In this document: positions 24,597 to 37,059 of the stretch, piece by piece | Layout of the letters: the number at the start of each line of letters is the position of its first letter | How positions within the stretch are numbered: the first letter of the stretch is position 1 | Assembly (NCBI GenBank): GCA_027625915.1 | Contig: JANTQA010000023.1 | Coordinates: 3,844,001 to 3,908,000 of the forward strand | Direction of reading: 5' to 3' | DNA from: Anaeramoeba flamelloides | Lineage: Eukaryota; Metamonada; Anaeramoebidae | Length of the DNA stretch: 64,000 nucleotides | Position numbers and translations under genes: made by a program | Notes under the pieces: generated by a model | Told to the model about the DNA's origin: nothing | What the model saw: only the letters and a program-made list of their open reading frames with translations | Databases searched by the model: none

Positions 24597-26214
24597 TGTA
24601 TCGTCTAAATTCTATTACTTTTGGGTCTTTTTTGTTTGATCTGGAAATAAGTGTATTATGGAGAGGTGGCTATAGAAATCTTTTTTTTCATTTTCGATGT
24701 ATAATTAATAAAAATTAATAAAAAATAATTAATTCCTGAACTTAATTCGTCAAATCAGATATAAAAATAGATAAAAATTAGAATTTCTATCTGAGTTTTA
24801 AAATATTGGAGAACAATTAAAATATTACAAAAAAAAATAAATAAAAAATATTTGATTTGGGAAACTGAAAACAAAAAGATAACGGTTAAAAAACTAAATT
24901 ACTTTGTGTAAATTTTCAAAACATATGGTTCTGTGTGGAAATCTCAAAAATATTTAAAAATTATTAAATATAATAACATATACAAAAAATCAGAAAACTG
25001 GAAAAACCAGGTATTTAATTTAATATTTTATTAAATTCTTGTTTTTTTTTGAAAAATATACTTTTTTACATAGTAAAACAAAATTTTTCCAAAATATAAT
25101 TTTGGATTTCCAACTTTAATTTTTTGTTCAAAATATCTTTGAATTTTCATACTTGAAATTTGAGGTCTAGAAAATTTCATGGCTTTTTTTTTAATTTAAG
25201 AAATGACAATAAAATTTTTATTTTTTATTTTTATTTCTCAAAAATAAAATTAAAAAAAAATAAAAAAAGAACTAAAAAAGTCGCACTAAAATGTATAAGT
25301 TCAAAATTTTTGATACATTTAAAATAGTAAATTAGTTATAATAATTTAAGTTGATACAGTTTAGAAAACAATTTATTTTTTGAAAAATATGTTAATAATT
25401 TTTACATCTTTTAGTTTTTTGTTTATATTTCATTTTTTGAATTATTAGCATATTCCATGCAATCAAAATAATTTCGAACGGTTGATATTAGTTTGAAGTT
25501 GGGTTCTTTTAAAGAGAAGAACTCAAAAAAAAAAGTAGTTGAAAGTAGTTAACCGCTTAATCATCAATAATTAATAGAAGATCAAGAACTTTACCAATGG
25601 ATTTTTTGTTTTGCTCTCTTCAAAAATTTTCACATATGCTTTAACTATTTGTATTGATAATAATTTATTTGTTGTTTTGTGAATATTGTAATTTCTAAAC
25701 AATTGTTAACGTAATAATTAGTGAATGATTCTAATTTCGTATTGTTTCGGATTGGTTCAATAAGAATTTTTTTTTTTCAAAAATTGAATTTTGGTGTGTT
25801 AAAAATTTTGAATTTGGGTTTATAATTTTAAAAAAAAAATTGTGAATTAATTTCAATTTTTGGATTAATAGGTGTGCGAAGATATAAATAAAATAAACTA
25901 AAACGGGTGAGTTCTTTTTTCTAAAACATAATCCAAAATTGAAAATGTATGTAATTTCAATTAAAAAAAAAAATAACAAATTATATCTACCTTATATATA
26001 AAATCAAATAAAATTTAATCAATGAATCAACTTTAAAATTAATTTGAATTTGAGTAATTTAAAACTTCTTCAAAAAAATATATATAATTATAATTATTTA
26101 CAATTTATTGAATTCATCTTGTGGGTGATGTTTTGGGATTTCTGGTGTTTAAATGAAATGATTAAAATCCTCTATTATTATCAATTCTATCTGGATATAG
26201 GTCAAACTGTTAGG

Positions 26215-26465
26215 TTTTTTTTTTAATTTGAGAAACCAAAAATAACTTTATTAAAATAAAAAAAAAACAAAATACAACTTTTAGGTTGACTTAAGTTTTC
26301 CATTTATACCGAAAAAAAAAACAAAAGATCTTCAGAATTAAACAGAAAATCTCAAGAAAAATGTTGTTAACTTTTACAAGCATAAAGAGAATTGAGTGAA
26401 ATCTGTAATTGTATTTAATACTTTTTAATCTGGGGAAAAAAGATACATAACAGCAATTGTTTCCC
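26215..26465. repeat. Hairpin cassette, locus 3 (decayed)
   Basis: Halves of modules A (TTTTTTTAATTTGAGAAACC), B (AAACAGAAAATCTCAAG) and C (AAGAGAATTGAGTGAAATC) occur in the usual order. Confidence 0.4.
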
Positions 26466-26689
26466 ATATACAAAAGTTTCTAAAAAATGATAAAAAATCA
26501 AAAATATTTATCAATTTATCATAAATGCTTATGTTTTCTTTCAAGTTTCATAAGACTCAAATGCGGGATCTTTGCTAGATACTTTGTTAAATTATAATAT
26601 CTAAAAAAAAATTTTGGTTTTTTCGGTTTAAAAAAGATAAACTCTTTTTCAGTCAAAGAGGTTCAGTTTTATTGAAGAAATAGAGAACA

Positions 26690-27010
26690 TTCTTATTGCC
26701 ATCCAATATCTTTCTCAAAATAAATTTTCAATTTTTAGATCCTAATTATATTTTGCTTTTTTTATATTAATTTTTCTTTGTTTTTCTTTTTACTTTTTTT
26801 TTTTTTTATATACTTTTTTTTTATCTGATTGTATTTTTTTTCGATTTTTTTTTATTATATTTCTGTTTTTTATCAATACTTTTTTTTTTTTCATTTTTCT
26901 TTTTTTTTCTATTTTCTTTTTTCATTTTTTTTTTGAAAAAGTCAATTTGAAAAAAAAAAAATGTTTGAAACACCATATTAACTTTAAGAAAAGTGAACCA
27001 TTACAATTTC
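26690..27010 (+). repeat. Dispersed T-rich repeat, copy 3
   Basis: It starts TTGCCATCCAATATCTTTCT, continues as a pyrimidine tract and ends TTGAAAAAAAAAAAATGTTTG. Same family as 8600 and 49430. Confidence 0.4.
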
Positions 27011-27139
27011 TGATAAATCAAGACAATAATATTACAAAATCTTATTTTAAACAATTTTAATTTTCTATAGAAATGAGAAATTTTGCACAAGACTTTCCAA
27101 TTAAATGTTGTTAAAAACTTATTCAGCAATTATTTTTTT

Positions 27140-27775
27140 GAGAAAATTTAGAGTTTGTTGAGGAATTTCTTTTCTGAATCCTGTATCTTACATGGAGTTT
27201 ATTATAACGGTGATTTTCAAAGATTGTACGATTTGTTGCAAAATAAATGGAACAAAATTTTCATTCATCTTTTCAAAAAAAATAATTTAAATAATTTAAA
27301 ATTTCAATTTTTTAATTCTCTTCAACATTTAAAATTCTTAATTTCCTCTTTTAAGAAATGGGATTATTGACGATTTTAATTCTTGGGTTGGTGGTTATTT
27401 GGAAAAGCTGAAGGAAAATTTTGTTCTTTTTATTTTACGAATAACAGCATATTTGTTGATTCTTAAAAATAATTGAATTTTTAAATTTTTACAGGAACTG
27501 TTTGAGTGCAAATTGATTTACATAAAAATAATAGAAAATATTGTTTATTTTTTATAGATCTGTCCTTTCTATAAAAAAGATAGATTATTATTTCATAATA
27601 AATTAAAAAGACAATTTCTTAAGAATTATTGTTAAATCACAAGAGTTTAAGATTGTTCTAATTAATAGGTAATCATGAAATATGTGGTTTCGCACCTGAG
27701 TTTCCATTCAGAGACTTTATTCGAGGTGCATCAAGAGTGTAATTTATTCTTGTTTGACAATAAAAATAAAAAAAA
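27140..27775 (+). mobile_element. LINE fragment (3' part, decayed)
   Basis: The left part encodes FQRLYDLLQNKWNKIFIHLF and a hydrophobic-basic continuation with no known domain. The right part (27530-27770) is homologous to the LINE 3' end at 12339-12676, including CCTTTCTATAAAAAAGATAG and GAGTGTAATTTATTCTTG. Several stops interrupt it. A short A-rich tail follows. Confidence 0.55.
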
Positions 27776-28059
27776 CTCATTTTTCAACAAAAAAAAAAAT
27801 AAATTAATTGAGAAGATTTAAAAAATATAAGATATTTTCAAAATAGAGTAATGAAATACTCCAAAATCCCTATAATTATTCTATTTTTTTATCCTAGGAA
27901 CTATTTAAACGTTCATTTAAATTTCAGCTTGATCTTCAACATTCTGATTTAAAAGAAAAACTAAAAAAAAAAAATGTGAATACTACTAATTTCAATCCAA
28001 AAGAGTATTTGTTTAAAAAATATTTGAATTTTCAAGAACAATTCTTTTCCTCCATCTCT

Positions 28060-29160
28060 CTTTTTATTTCTTGTCTTGTGTTTGGAAAATTCTTTGGATC
28101 TGGAAGCTCTCTTTATCCAAAAAAATGATGCGTATTTTTTTAGTAATGTCTTGACTTTTAAGGGGGATTATGTTGTACAAAATAACAAACTACACTTTGA
28201 AAAGAAAGATTGCCTTTCAAATGTAAAAAAATATTCACAAGGTTTTTTTTCAACAATAAATAAACAAAAATGATTTTTGAATTTTTAAGGTTTTTTTTTT
28301 TGATAAAATTTCTGATTTTTTAGTAGCTTTGATACTTTTTGGGTGAACTTAAAATGACCAAATAAAGGCTAATATGTACAGTGTATTAAGTAAAATTTTG
28401 TTATGCTTCAAGAACAAATGGAGTGGTTTGGGTAGAAACTTCAAGATAAAATCAAAATTACTTTTTTCCAATCCTAACAAGCCCATTCATCTCAAATGGC
28501 GGATTCAAATGAAATGTGTGGCTATTTCAAGACACCAGATTCAATTACAAGACTCCTGTCTATTAGTGGCATACCTAGAAAGGTATCGTATTTATGGAAA
28601 AAATCATATTTGATAAAAAACAATAAAAAATTTTGAAATCCTTTTTGTACATTCAGTTTGGAAAAAAGATTCAAAATTTTTAATTTAAAATGTGATCAAA
28701 GAAAAACTTTTAAAAAAGAAATATTAAGGTGTACTTTCTTAATACAACTTTGTGAACATTTTTCAAACTCAGAGATTACAATAAAGGTGTAAGTAAATTA
28801 AGAATACATATTGATGAAATTCATAAAAGAGAAAAATATGGAATGTATTGAATTAAAAAGATGATTTTATTGATTGAGGAAGGTTGGGGTTTGCAAAATC
28901 TAAAGATGAGGAGGAAATAGATTATTTTTTAAAGCAAAAACCTGTTTTTTGAATAAAAGAATGAACGAAAACTGTCTTCCAAAAGAAATGATCTGCTTTC
29001 TACATTTACTCAGTGTCCTTTTCTGAGACTTAAGATACACACAACAAATATTAAGATTCTCCTAAATGTGAAATCCATTGTTCAAAAATATTTTAGCTCC
29101 ATCTAAATTAGAGTACAAAGTAAATATTAAATTCAAAAATCATTCGAAACGAAATCAGAA
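28060..29160 (+). mobile_element. Probable LINE reverse-transcriptase-region fragment
   Basis: 28441-28610 reads FKIKSKLLFSNPNKPIHLKW. The 'KSK...F.N' signature is found in the thumb region of LINE reverse transcriptases. Further on, GWGLQNLK (about 28880) resembles a conserved LINE C-terminal 'GWGI..L' motif. The ORF at 28076-28273 may be part of it or an independent remnant. Frames are broken. It ends just upstream of the surface-protein gene. Confidence 0.4.
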
Positions 29161-29212
29161 AAAACATTTTTTTTTATCAAAACTCAGTTTACAAGATCTA
29201 ATCTAATTTTGA

Positions 29213-32058
29213 TGAAGTTTTTTTATCTTTGTGTTTTTTTGATATGTTTAAGCTTTGGTAAGTGAAATCCACCCCTATACTTTTGTCCTCTTCTTAATTG
29301 GTTAGATTATTTGGGAATAAACAAAAAAATTTCGTTCTTCTTTTTTTTTCTTTGTCTGTTTGGAATTTTTTGTTAAAAACTGATCTTTTTCTGTTTTTAA
29401 TATTTTTTCTTTCTCTTCAAACATTTAATTAATTTTGACTGTAAATCAGCGCTAATCAATTAAAAAATCATTTCTTGGTTATTTTCACATGATTTTCCTA
29501 TTCCTAAATTTCGATTTTTTTAGGAAAATAAGAAAAAACGAACCTGTTTTTTTTTTTTTTTTATTATTTAATTTTTGAACAATTTTATTTAATTTTTCTT
29601 GAATTCATAAATAAAGCACAAAACCTGTTTACCCAAACAAATCTTAATTCAAAAAAAACAAAAAAATAAATCCTCACAAAATTCGAGTTTTTTTCCACTT
29701 TTTTTAATAAATTTATTAAATTTTCACAATTCCAAAAAAAAACAAATAAACAAAATAAAACCACTTATTCTGAAATAACCAATAGCTTTAAGTAAAGAAG
29801 GATGTGGCCCACATCATTTAGGTGACACGATTGTTGCCAATACTGAGAAGAGTTCTGATCAAATTGAGCCTTCGATGAGGAGGATTAGCGATACCCTGTT
29901 TCTGACTGTTTGGCAAAGCGAAAACCAAGACGGTGACGGGATGGGCATTTACTCTTCGTTAGTTGAAATGAGCGGCGATGAATTGGACTCCATTAGCACC
30001 GTTGGTGGTGAATTTTTGGTAAACGACGACACGTCTTCTAACCAAATTGATCCCGACGTTACAACGGTGATCAGTACATCTGCCGGTGGAAAGCATGTTA
30101 TGTATGTCTATGTCAATGAATGGAATGCTGACGATACGTGCTGTAGTCTGTATGGACGTATCTTCGCGATTGACGGCACCAATCAACCAACACCAGAAGG
30201 CGCCTCTTTCGAAATTGTTGCCCAAAATGTGAAAAAGCCATCTGTTGCAGCTTTACCTGGTACGGATTTGGCTGTCGTTGTGTACACCAGAATTTCCAAT
30301 CGAGTTGAAAAGGTCTTTGGAGTGATCTATAACATATCCGGAACTGACGGCGACTATGTTCCCGTGGTGCAAGTAAGTGAATTTGAAATTAGCGAAGATT
30401 CTTCGAAAAACGCCAAGATCGCTGCCATGGCCAATAACTTTTTCGCAGTTACCTGGCAAAGCTATGACACAAGCAGCGACATCATAACATCTATTTATGA
30501 GTTGGATTCAGCGAGCACTGTGATGGTTAGGAACGAAAAGGTCACTGTTAATGTGGAAACACAGGGTGAACAATCTTTACCATCGGTTGTCCATGTTAAT
30601 TACGAAGGTGAGAGCCCAACTATGACGTACCTTGGCTATGTATGGCAAGGCTCAATTCTGAGCAACGAGACTTGCAATATTTTCTTAGGATGGGCGGAGT
30701 ATGACTATATCGCGGAAAGCCTCACTTTTATTAATACAGAAGACATTGTCGTCAATTCTGCAGGCTCTGGAGAACAGCGCTACCCATCGATTGGATATTT
30801 CTTGAACAATGATGTCCACTATTTGAACATTATTTGGCAAGGGCAATTTAAGGAAGACAGTGACATAGATACCCAGGTCAGATGCAAATTCTATAACGTC
30901 ACAGCACAATCGTCATCACCTGTGGGTATGGGTGACGAAGTCTCTGTCTCCAAATCACCAACATTTGGCGACGTCAGCTCGGCAATAATCAATTTGGATA
31001 ACGATCGATATGTTGTAGCATGGCAAGAAGTCAACTTCGACTCGAGTGGCTATGGCGTTGCCCTGCAGTTGATGAGCTCCAACCAGGCACCCGAATTAAC
31101 TAGCGACATCCCAAACCAAAACGCATCCATTGCTATGGCCTATGCCTATGTCATTGAAAGCGATGTGTTTACTGATCCAGATTCCGACACACCTGGCGAG
31201 GGCTTAGACTTTGTCGCCAAAATGTCTAACAACGACGATTTGCCAGAGTGGCTCTCCTTTGAACCCAGCTCTCGTGAATTCAGTGGGACACCAGATACAT
31301 GCGATATGGATTATGATATCAAAGTCACGGCTACAGACGGATGCGGCGGGTCTGTGGAAACCGTCTTTAACCTTGGCATTACCAACACTGAGCCAAGGCT
31401 CATCCACAATTTCGAAAACCAAAATGCCACAAATGGCAAATACTTTGAATACATATATAGGCTCGGCACCTTTGAAGACGATGAAAATAATGATTTAAAG
31501 ATCACATATCAAGACAAGGACGGCGAAACAATCGACTGGTTAAATATTGATCAAGAAAACAGAAGATTCTACGGCGACGTCGAACATCAATGTAAAGGCA
31601 ACGAGGTGATCACTGTCACATGCACAGACTCCTGTGACGCTTCTGTGGAAGGCACATTCACCATAACAACAGATCGTAAAGACCCCCAAGTCGGAGAAGA
31701 GATCGAAACACAGGAAGCAGAGGGCAATAAAAACTGGGAATTCCAAATCCCCGAGAGCGCCTTTCTTGCTGCTTACGAAAATGATCCCTTGGGATTAGAT
31801 GCGAAAATCGAAAACGCAGAAGACGTCCCAGAAGAGCTTCCAGATTGGCTATCGTTCGACTCCGAGACAAATACCCTTTCAGGTAAACCACCAAATGAAA
31901 AAGATAAAATTACCTTCAGAATTATTGCGACAGACGAATGTGGCATTTCAGTTAAATCTAACTTTAGAATTGAAATCAGTCCTACTAAAGAAAGCCCTGC
32001 TTCTTTAGTAACATTCTCACTATTCAATTTATTATTAATATTTTTTTTATTTTTTTAA
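29213..32058 (+). CDS. Secreted/surface protein: W-rich repeats plus three cadherin-like (CADG) domains, C-terminal anchor
   Basis: Exon 1 is 29213-29258 and exon 2 is 29786-32058; 2319 nt in phase, 772 residues. Exon 1 encodes a signal peptide that the splice completes as MKFFYLCVFLICLSFALS. Residues ~30-445 hold seven repeats of about 60 residues with cores such as FLTVWQS, FAVTWQS, YLGYVWQG, LNIIWQG and YVVAWQE. Each is preceded by a P.V-like strand, as in bacterial 'FVVTW..QDG.GYGI' repeats. Three cadherin/dystroglycan-like modules follow (about 447, 548 and 647 onward), with signatures LPEWLSFEPSSREFSGTP and LPDWLSFDSETNTLSGKP. The chain ends in about 20 hydrophobic residues with no cytoplasmic tail, which suggests a GPI anchor signal or tail anchor. 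It is probably an adhesion protein on the cell surface; ligand unknown. One 60-nt line (30121-30180) has 31 G+C while the flanks have almost none. The last ~70 nt return to AT. Confidence 0.85.
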
Positions 32059-32855
32059 TTAATTAATTTTTTTTTTTTTATATTTTTCTTTTTTTTATAA
32101 TTTCTCCTTTTTAATTCTTTTTATTTATCTTTATCTTTATCTTTTTCTTTTTCTTTTTCTCTTTCTTCCATTTTTGGTTTTGTTTTTAATTTTTTGTTTT
32201 ATTTCAGTTGTCATCGAAATGATTAAAAATTGATCTTTTTTTTAATTTGACAAATAATAACAACAATTAACCAAAAACTTTTATTTCATTTTCAAAGTAA
32301 TTAATACACTAAATAAATTTTATTGATACTTTCAATTTTTTGAGTCTCTTTTATATAAATTATTTTTTTTTTTTTAGATTGGCTAGAGTAATAAAAAGAA
32401 ATTGAAATTTTTGGAAATTAATAAATTTCTTAACTAGAGTTTGATGTTTAGCGAAAATTTTGAACTTTTCTTTTTTCGAATTAAGATGTTTGGATTTTTT
32501 TTTTTTTTTTTTTTTGACAGTTCTTTAATTCCATAAAACTTTCTCAATAAAAATTGAGAGGTTAGATGATACCTATTGTAATTTGAAATAAAGACTACAT
32601 AATTGTGAAAAATACAATAAACTTGTGAGATCATATAAAAGTGTGATATTTTTTAAACCTGTGATTTGTCCCCGTATATAATACTGTGGAAAGTCCTAAA
32701 ATATAGAGATTAAATACCTATTAAAAAAATAATATTGTATGAAAGAGGAAGTATTTTTTCTGTCATTTAAGAATAATAACATTTTTGTGGAATTTTTATC
32801 TCTAATCGGTAATCTTTCTATCTGATTTTTGCTCATCCTGTGTATTATGGGGACG
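32059..32855. other. AT-rich downstream region, no gene seen
   Basis: It begins with T-rich tracts directly after the stop, possibly 3' UTR and termination, with TTTATC and TTTTTC microrepeats at 32125-32160. No coding signal. Confidence 0.4.
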
Positions 32856-32859
32856 CGTT

Positions 32860-33365
32860 GTCAAGTGCCGCCGAGTGCCTAGGTTTTCTTGAGGTTTTCT
32901 ATTTAATTTGTGGAGTGTTCTAGGTTTTTTTTACTTTGTAAATAAACCGAAAATTTATTAAAATTTTAAACTTTCTATCGGGTTTTTACTCCTCCAGTTT
33001 CAGGACGTGGATAATTTTTAATTTGGTCATGTAAATGATATAATATTTTTTTACTTTAATCTTTTAATTATTTTTCTTCTTCTCTTTTTTTATTTAGTAA
33101 ATTTTCTTTGATTACTCCTTTCTCACAATAAACAATAAATAAATTTATTAAAATTTTCGGTTTATTTCGAAAGTAAAAAAAAAACTAACGTAAATCTATC
33201 GATTTTTCAAATAAATAGAAAACTCAAGAAAACCTAACGGCGGTTTTTGTAAATTTAAGAAATTAAAAAAAAGCTAACAGCCGTTTTCCAGAATTGGAAA
33301 TAATTTAGTAGAATCAAGGATTATACTCAATTCTTTCAAATCCTGGAAAACCTAAAGATAGCGGA
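32860..33365. repeat. Hairpin cassette, locus 4, with internal insertion
   Basis: It starts TCAAGTGCCGCCGAGTGCCT, as at 46340, then module B half (TTCTTGAGGTTTTCTATTT). Two complementary AAACCGAAAATTTATTAAA stretches flank a ~140-bp insert (about 33000-33140). Then come the B, A and C modules to 33365. The insert resembles the sequence immediately after the cassette (33362-33500). Confidence 0.5.
33003..33140 (+). repeat. Direct duplicate, left copy
   Basis: It shares TGATATAATATTTTTTTA, ATTATTTTTCTTCTTC and CTCCTTTCTCACAATAA-like sequence in order with 33362-33500, imperfectly. Role unknown. Confidence 0.4.
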
Positions 33366-33879
33366 TAGTTTGTATTTGGTTATGGAAATGATAATATTAT
33401 TTTATATATCTATATTAATTATTTTTCTTACTTCTTTTTTATTTTATTTGATAAATTGTCTTTAATTGTTCCTTTCTCTAAATATTAATAATAATAAATA
33501 TAACATTTTACAATTTCTTCTACTTCATAAGAAATATTTTTATCATTAATAAAATAATACAAAAGACTAATTGAACAAGAAAAGAAATAACAGAACATTA
33601 AAATATTTTTCGATTATAACTTTTAAATCTTGTAAATATGAGATTTTTTTATTTTTTGTCAATTGAAGTACCAATTTGAAACATTTTTTTTTATCAAAAT
33701 TTTTTCCAATACCCAAAAATTTACAATAAAAATTATTTTACCTATATTATAAAAATTTTGTAAAAAAGTTCAATATTCAGTTTTTCTGATCTCCTAATGT
33801 TGAAAAAATTGAAAGTTGTTAGAAAAAATAATTATTAATTGTTTTTTTTCTTTAATATTGATTTTTTTTTTTCTTAATG

Positions 33880-34165
33880 GATTGTAAGAATCATTTATTT
33901 TATCTTTTATTGAAAAAATGCTTTTTATTGCAAAATAAAGAGAAGAAAATTTTCATCCAGCTTTACAAAAAAAGGTTTTAACAACTTGTAAATTTTCAAT
34001 TTTTTTAATTTCTTTAAATCAGTTAAATTATTAATTTTATCTTTTCGGATTGGGAACTTTAATGATTTGTTTTAATTATCAAAATGTTATTATTTTAAAA
34101 AGCTGAATGAAAATTTTGATCTTTTTATTTTGCCATTAACAGTATACTTTAAACTGAATAACACC
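33880..34165 (+). mobile_element. LINE fragment (decayed)
   Basis: GAAAATTTTCATCCAGCTTT, GGGAACTTTAATGATTTG and AAAGCTGAATGAAAATTTTG match the left part of the LINE fragment at 27240-27430. Confidence 0.4.
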
Positions 34166-34252
34166 ATTTGTGGTCATTTATCATGATAAATAATTTATTT
34201 AAAAACTCTAAGAAAAAAAAATGAACGCAAAAATTACTCAAATTGTTTTTTA

Positions 34253-34421
34253 CAGTCAGTTCCACTTTTAAGGCACAAAAAAATCTCAAATAAAGCACAG
34301 AATTTGGAATTTTTGTTTTACAATTTATTTTACTAGAATCTAAATTTTGTGCCTTAATTTGAGATTTTAATTCTGCCTTAAATTTCGTTGAAAGTTTGTG
34401 CCTTAAAAGCGAAACTGACTG
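34253..34421 (+). mobile_element. TA-flanked MITE, family B, copy 2
   Basis: TA-CAGTCAGTTCCACTTTTAAG at the left and CGAAACTGACTG-TA at the right. The interior is palindromic. Confidence 0.75.
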
Positions 34422-35559
34422 TATATAATTTCCTTTTCATCATTCTAAAACCCCCTTTTCGAAAAATTTTCCCTTTTTGAGAAAAAGACCCAAGAAAATT
34501 TAAAATCCGAGCACATCTTGTAAAAAATAGAAGACCCATAGAACCCAAATTAAAGAAATTGAAATTATTAAAATCATCGGGGCCGTAAAATCCTTCAAAC
34601 ACTAGTGATTTCATCAAATAAGTTTTCAAAAACAACATTTATTTTTTTTTGAAATACAATAAAATATAAAAATACTTGTTTTTCGATGTAATACACTGTT
34701 AAAGGATTAGATTTTACAGAGGAGAAGCCTAAAATAAACATACGATACTATTGCCTGTAAATAAAATTAGTTCTCCATGGTTCAAATACCTCTAAAAAAC
34801 TGTTATTCAAGTTATAATAGTTGTTCATCCCGTCAATTAAAAATGATTCATTTATTAGTAAAAAACACAAAAATTTCAGAAAAAAATCAGCATTTTACAA
34901 TAAATTTAAAGGTTGAATTTCAAATATCTAGAATCCAACCTTGTAAAATCTCTTTCTTGATTTTGGTGAAATATATATTACTAGCGAAATAATTCAATTT
35001 TATTCAAGAATTAAATAATTAACTCAATATATTGTTTTAACCAATCATTTCAGAAATATTGGAAAAATATTGATGTTACATTTAACTTTATCTAAAGGAA
35101 ACCAAATTAATCAGTCTTTAGGTGTTTTTGAATTGACGATTATTCAGTTGATCTTTGAAATATAAAAATTCAAAAAAAAATATCTTTTGGAAGATCTTAA
35201 GACAAATTATTAAATACTGGAATACTATTATTTAGATTTTCTATTTTTAGATTTGGAAAAGATAATTAAAAAAAAAATTTCCTAGAATTAAAATTTTTAA
35301 TTATGATAATTACTGTTATTTTCCAATAAATAAATGAATAGTTTTATTTCTAATTTCCAAAATGAATATTGATTAATAATGTTACAACCAATTTAGAAGA
35401 GTAAAAATTTTGTCTTAGAGTTATCTAAGGAAGTTTAATTTATTCTCCAAAAATATCATTTCTAAATGATGTTGTAAAGATATTTGGTTTTTCTTTGATT
35501 TATAACTAGAAAAATATTTTGTCTAAAAATTTTCATTTTTTTGTGGGAAAATAATCATA
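34422..35559. other. No supported gene; one weak minus-strand ORF
   Basis: A minus-strand ORF (34638 to 34378, ATG-initiated) reads protein-like for about 70 residues (FEGFYGPDDFNNFNFF) before running into the MITE. No family, no splice support. The rest is A/T-rich with nothing recognised. Confidence 0.3.
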
Positions 35560-36036
35560 CAGTGGTGTAAATAACCTGTGTTTACAACCTTTAACCCATT
35601 ACTAAAATTTAACTCATGTTTTTTTTTTTCAGACTTGGGTATTTGAAGATAGGAACACACATATATTCTTGGTTCAGATTTAAATTGACTTTAGAGGTTA
35701 GATCTTTGATTAGTCGAAATGACTCAATAATATTAAATTCTTTTGGGTTTCAAAAATTTCGTCATATTTACACAATTATTTACTTTAAATGTTTGTTTTA
35801 TCAAAATTCAAAAAAATGAAATTTTTCTCATTTTTTTTTAAAAAAAGTACAATTTAATCTTTCTATATCTTCATAATTCTTTTTTAAAATTTATTTAAAT
35901 AGCCCTATTTCTTGTTTATATACCATTTCACCCCATTAGTTTGTTTCTTTTATTTCTAGAGTCAGCCAATATTTTTTGTAAAAGTTAAATTTTAGTAATG
36001 GGTTATAATAAAAAACACAGGTTTTTTACACCACTG
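35560..36036 (+). mobile_element. TA-flanked MITE, family E, full copy 2
   Basis: TA-CAGTGGTGTAAATAACCT at the left and TTTTTTACACCACTG-TA at the right. It aligns with 20004-20483 across its length. Confidence 0.75.
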
Positions 36037-37059
36037 TAGTAAAAAATCAAAGAATATATGATGCGATAAATTTTATAATAAATTTTTTAGAGTCACAGTA
36101 GTCATTTGAAACATGTAGAACTGATATCATTAAGACCGTATTACAACATACTTTGATTATAGAGAAATCTAAGGTGACTTTAATCCCTTAAATTCAAATT
36201 ATTAAAATAAATTTTACCTCAAAAAGCTAAAAGGAAATTGAATTAAATCTCGTAAAATCTCATTTCACAATGTCTTTGTAAAAGTAATTCAGCTTTTGTT
36301 GAAGACAAATTAGTAAAATAGTTGGGAATTAGACTGGAAAGTTTTGATCCCTTAAATGGAAAATAAATTCAAAACTCTCCTCATAACTAAAAACCGGACT
36401 TCTAAGAAAGAAAAATAAATAAAAAGGATTAACTATATATAATTAATAAAGCCTAGATCTTCAAAGACTTGATTCAAAATTAACAATTCGATGAATTTTG
36501 GTTCAACTGAAAGCAAAAACAAATTTTTTGTCAAATTTCAAAAAAATTTTTTTTTCACAGATAATTTAAAAATAACAATAAAAATGTTCAGGTTTGTATT
36601 TTGATCTTAACTACTTTAAAACTTATTGAATCAGAATTGAACTCTTTTTTTTTGGCATCACAATTCTGAAATTCCTTTTAAAAAATGACTATTAGTGTGT
36701 GAAAATAATCATATATATACGTTGATATAACCTAAGTTTCAAAATATAAACCATCATTCGTTTTTATAGAAGACCTACAGATTAAAAGCTCAAGCAAACT
36801 AGACCTAGCAAGAATTAAATTTAGTTTAGATTTCTTAAAAGTTCTCTTCTTAAAAAAGAAATTCTAAAAATGAAGGATCAAATTGGGAAAATTTTGATAC
36901 AATCATAAAAAACAAAAAATTTCCAAAGAGGGAAAAATTAACACAAAAAAATTGAGAATAAATATTTTAAACAAATTTCAAGACAGAATTTACCATTTAC
37001 TCAAATTACAAAAGAATTGATTCTCAAAATTGGTTTTTTATAGGTATACCATTGAATAT
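36037..37059. other. AT-rich stretch, no gene seen
   Basis: The piece at about 36700-36790 (GTTTCAAAATATAAACCATC) resembles the start of the old dispersed repeat at 40130 and 59170. Otherwise nothing recognised. Confidence 0.35.

Larger units (their letters stand above)
24597..27139. other. AT-rich intergenic stretch with hairpin modules, no gene seen
   Basis: It contains an isolated module A hairpin at about 25170-25265 (TTTTTAATTTAAGAAATGAC facing its complement). A decayed hairpin cassette lies at 26215-26465 and a T-rich repeat at 26690-27010. No gene was recognised. Confidence 0.45.

Noticed and set aside
29959-32027. Many ORFs antisense or out of frame in the surface-protein gene
   Set aside because: Shadow frames arising because this gene is G+C-rich and has few stop codons in other frames.
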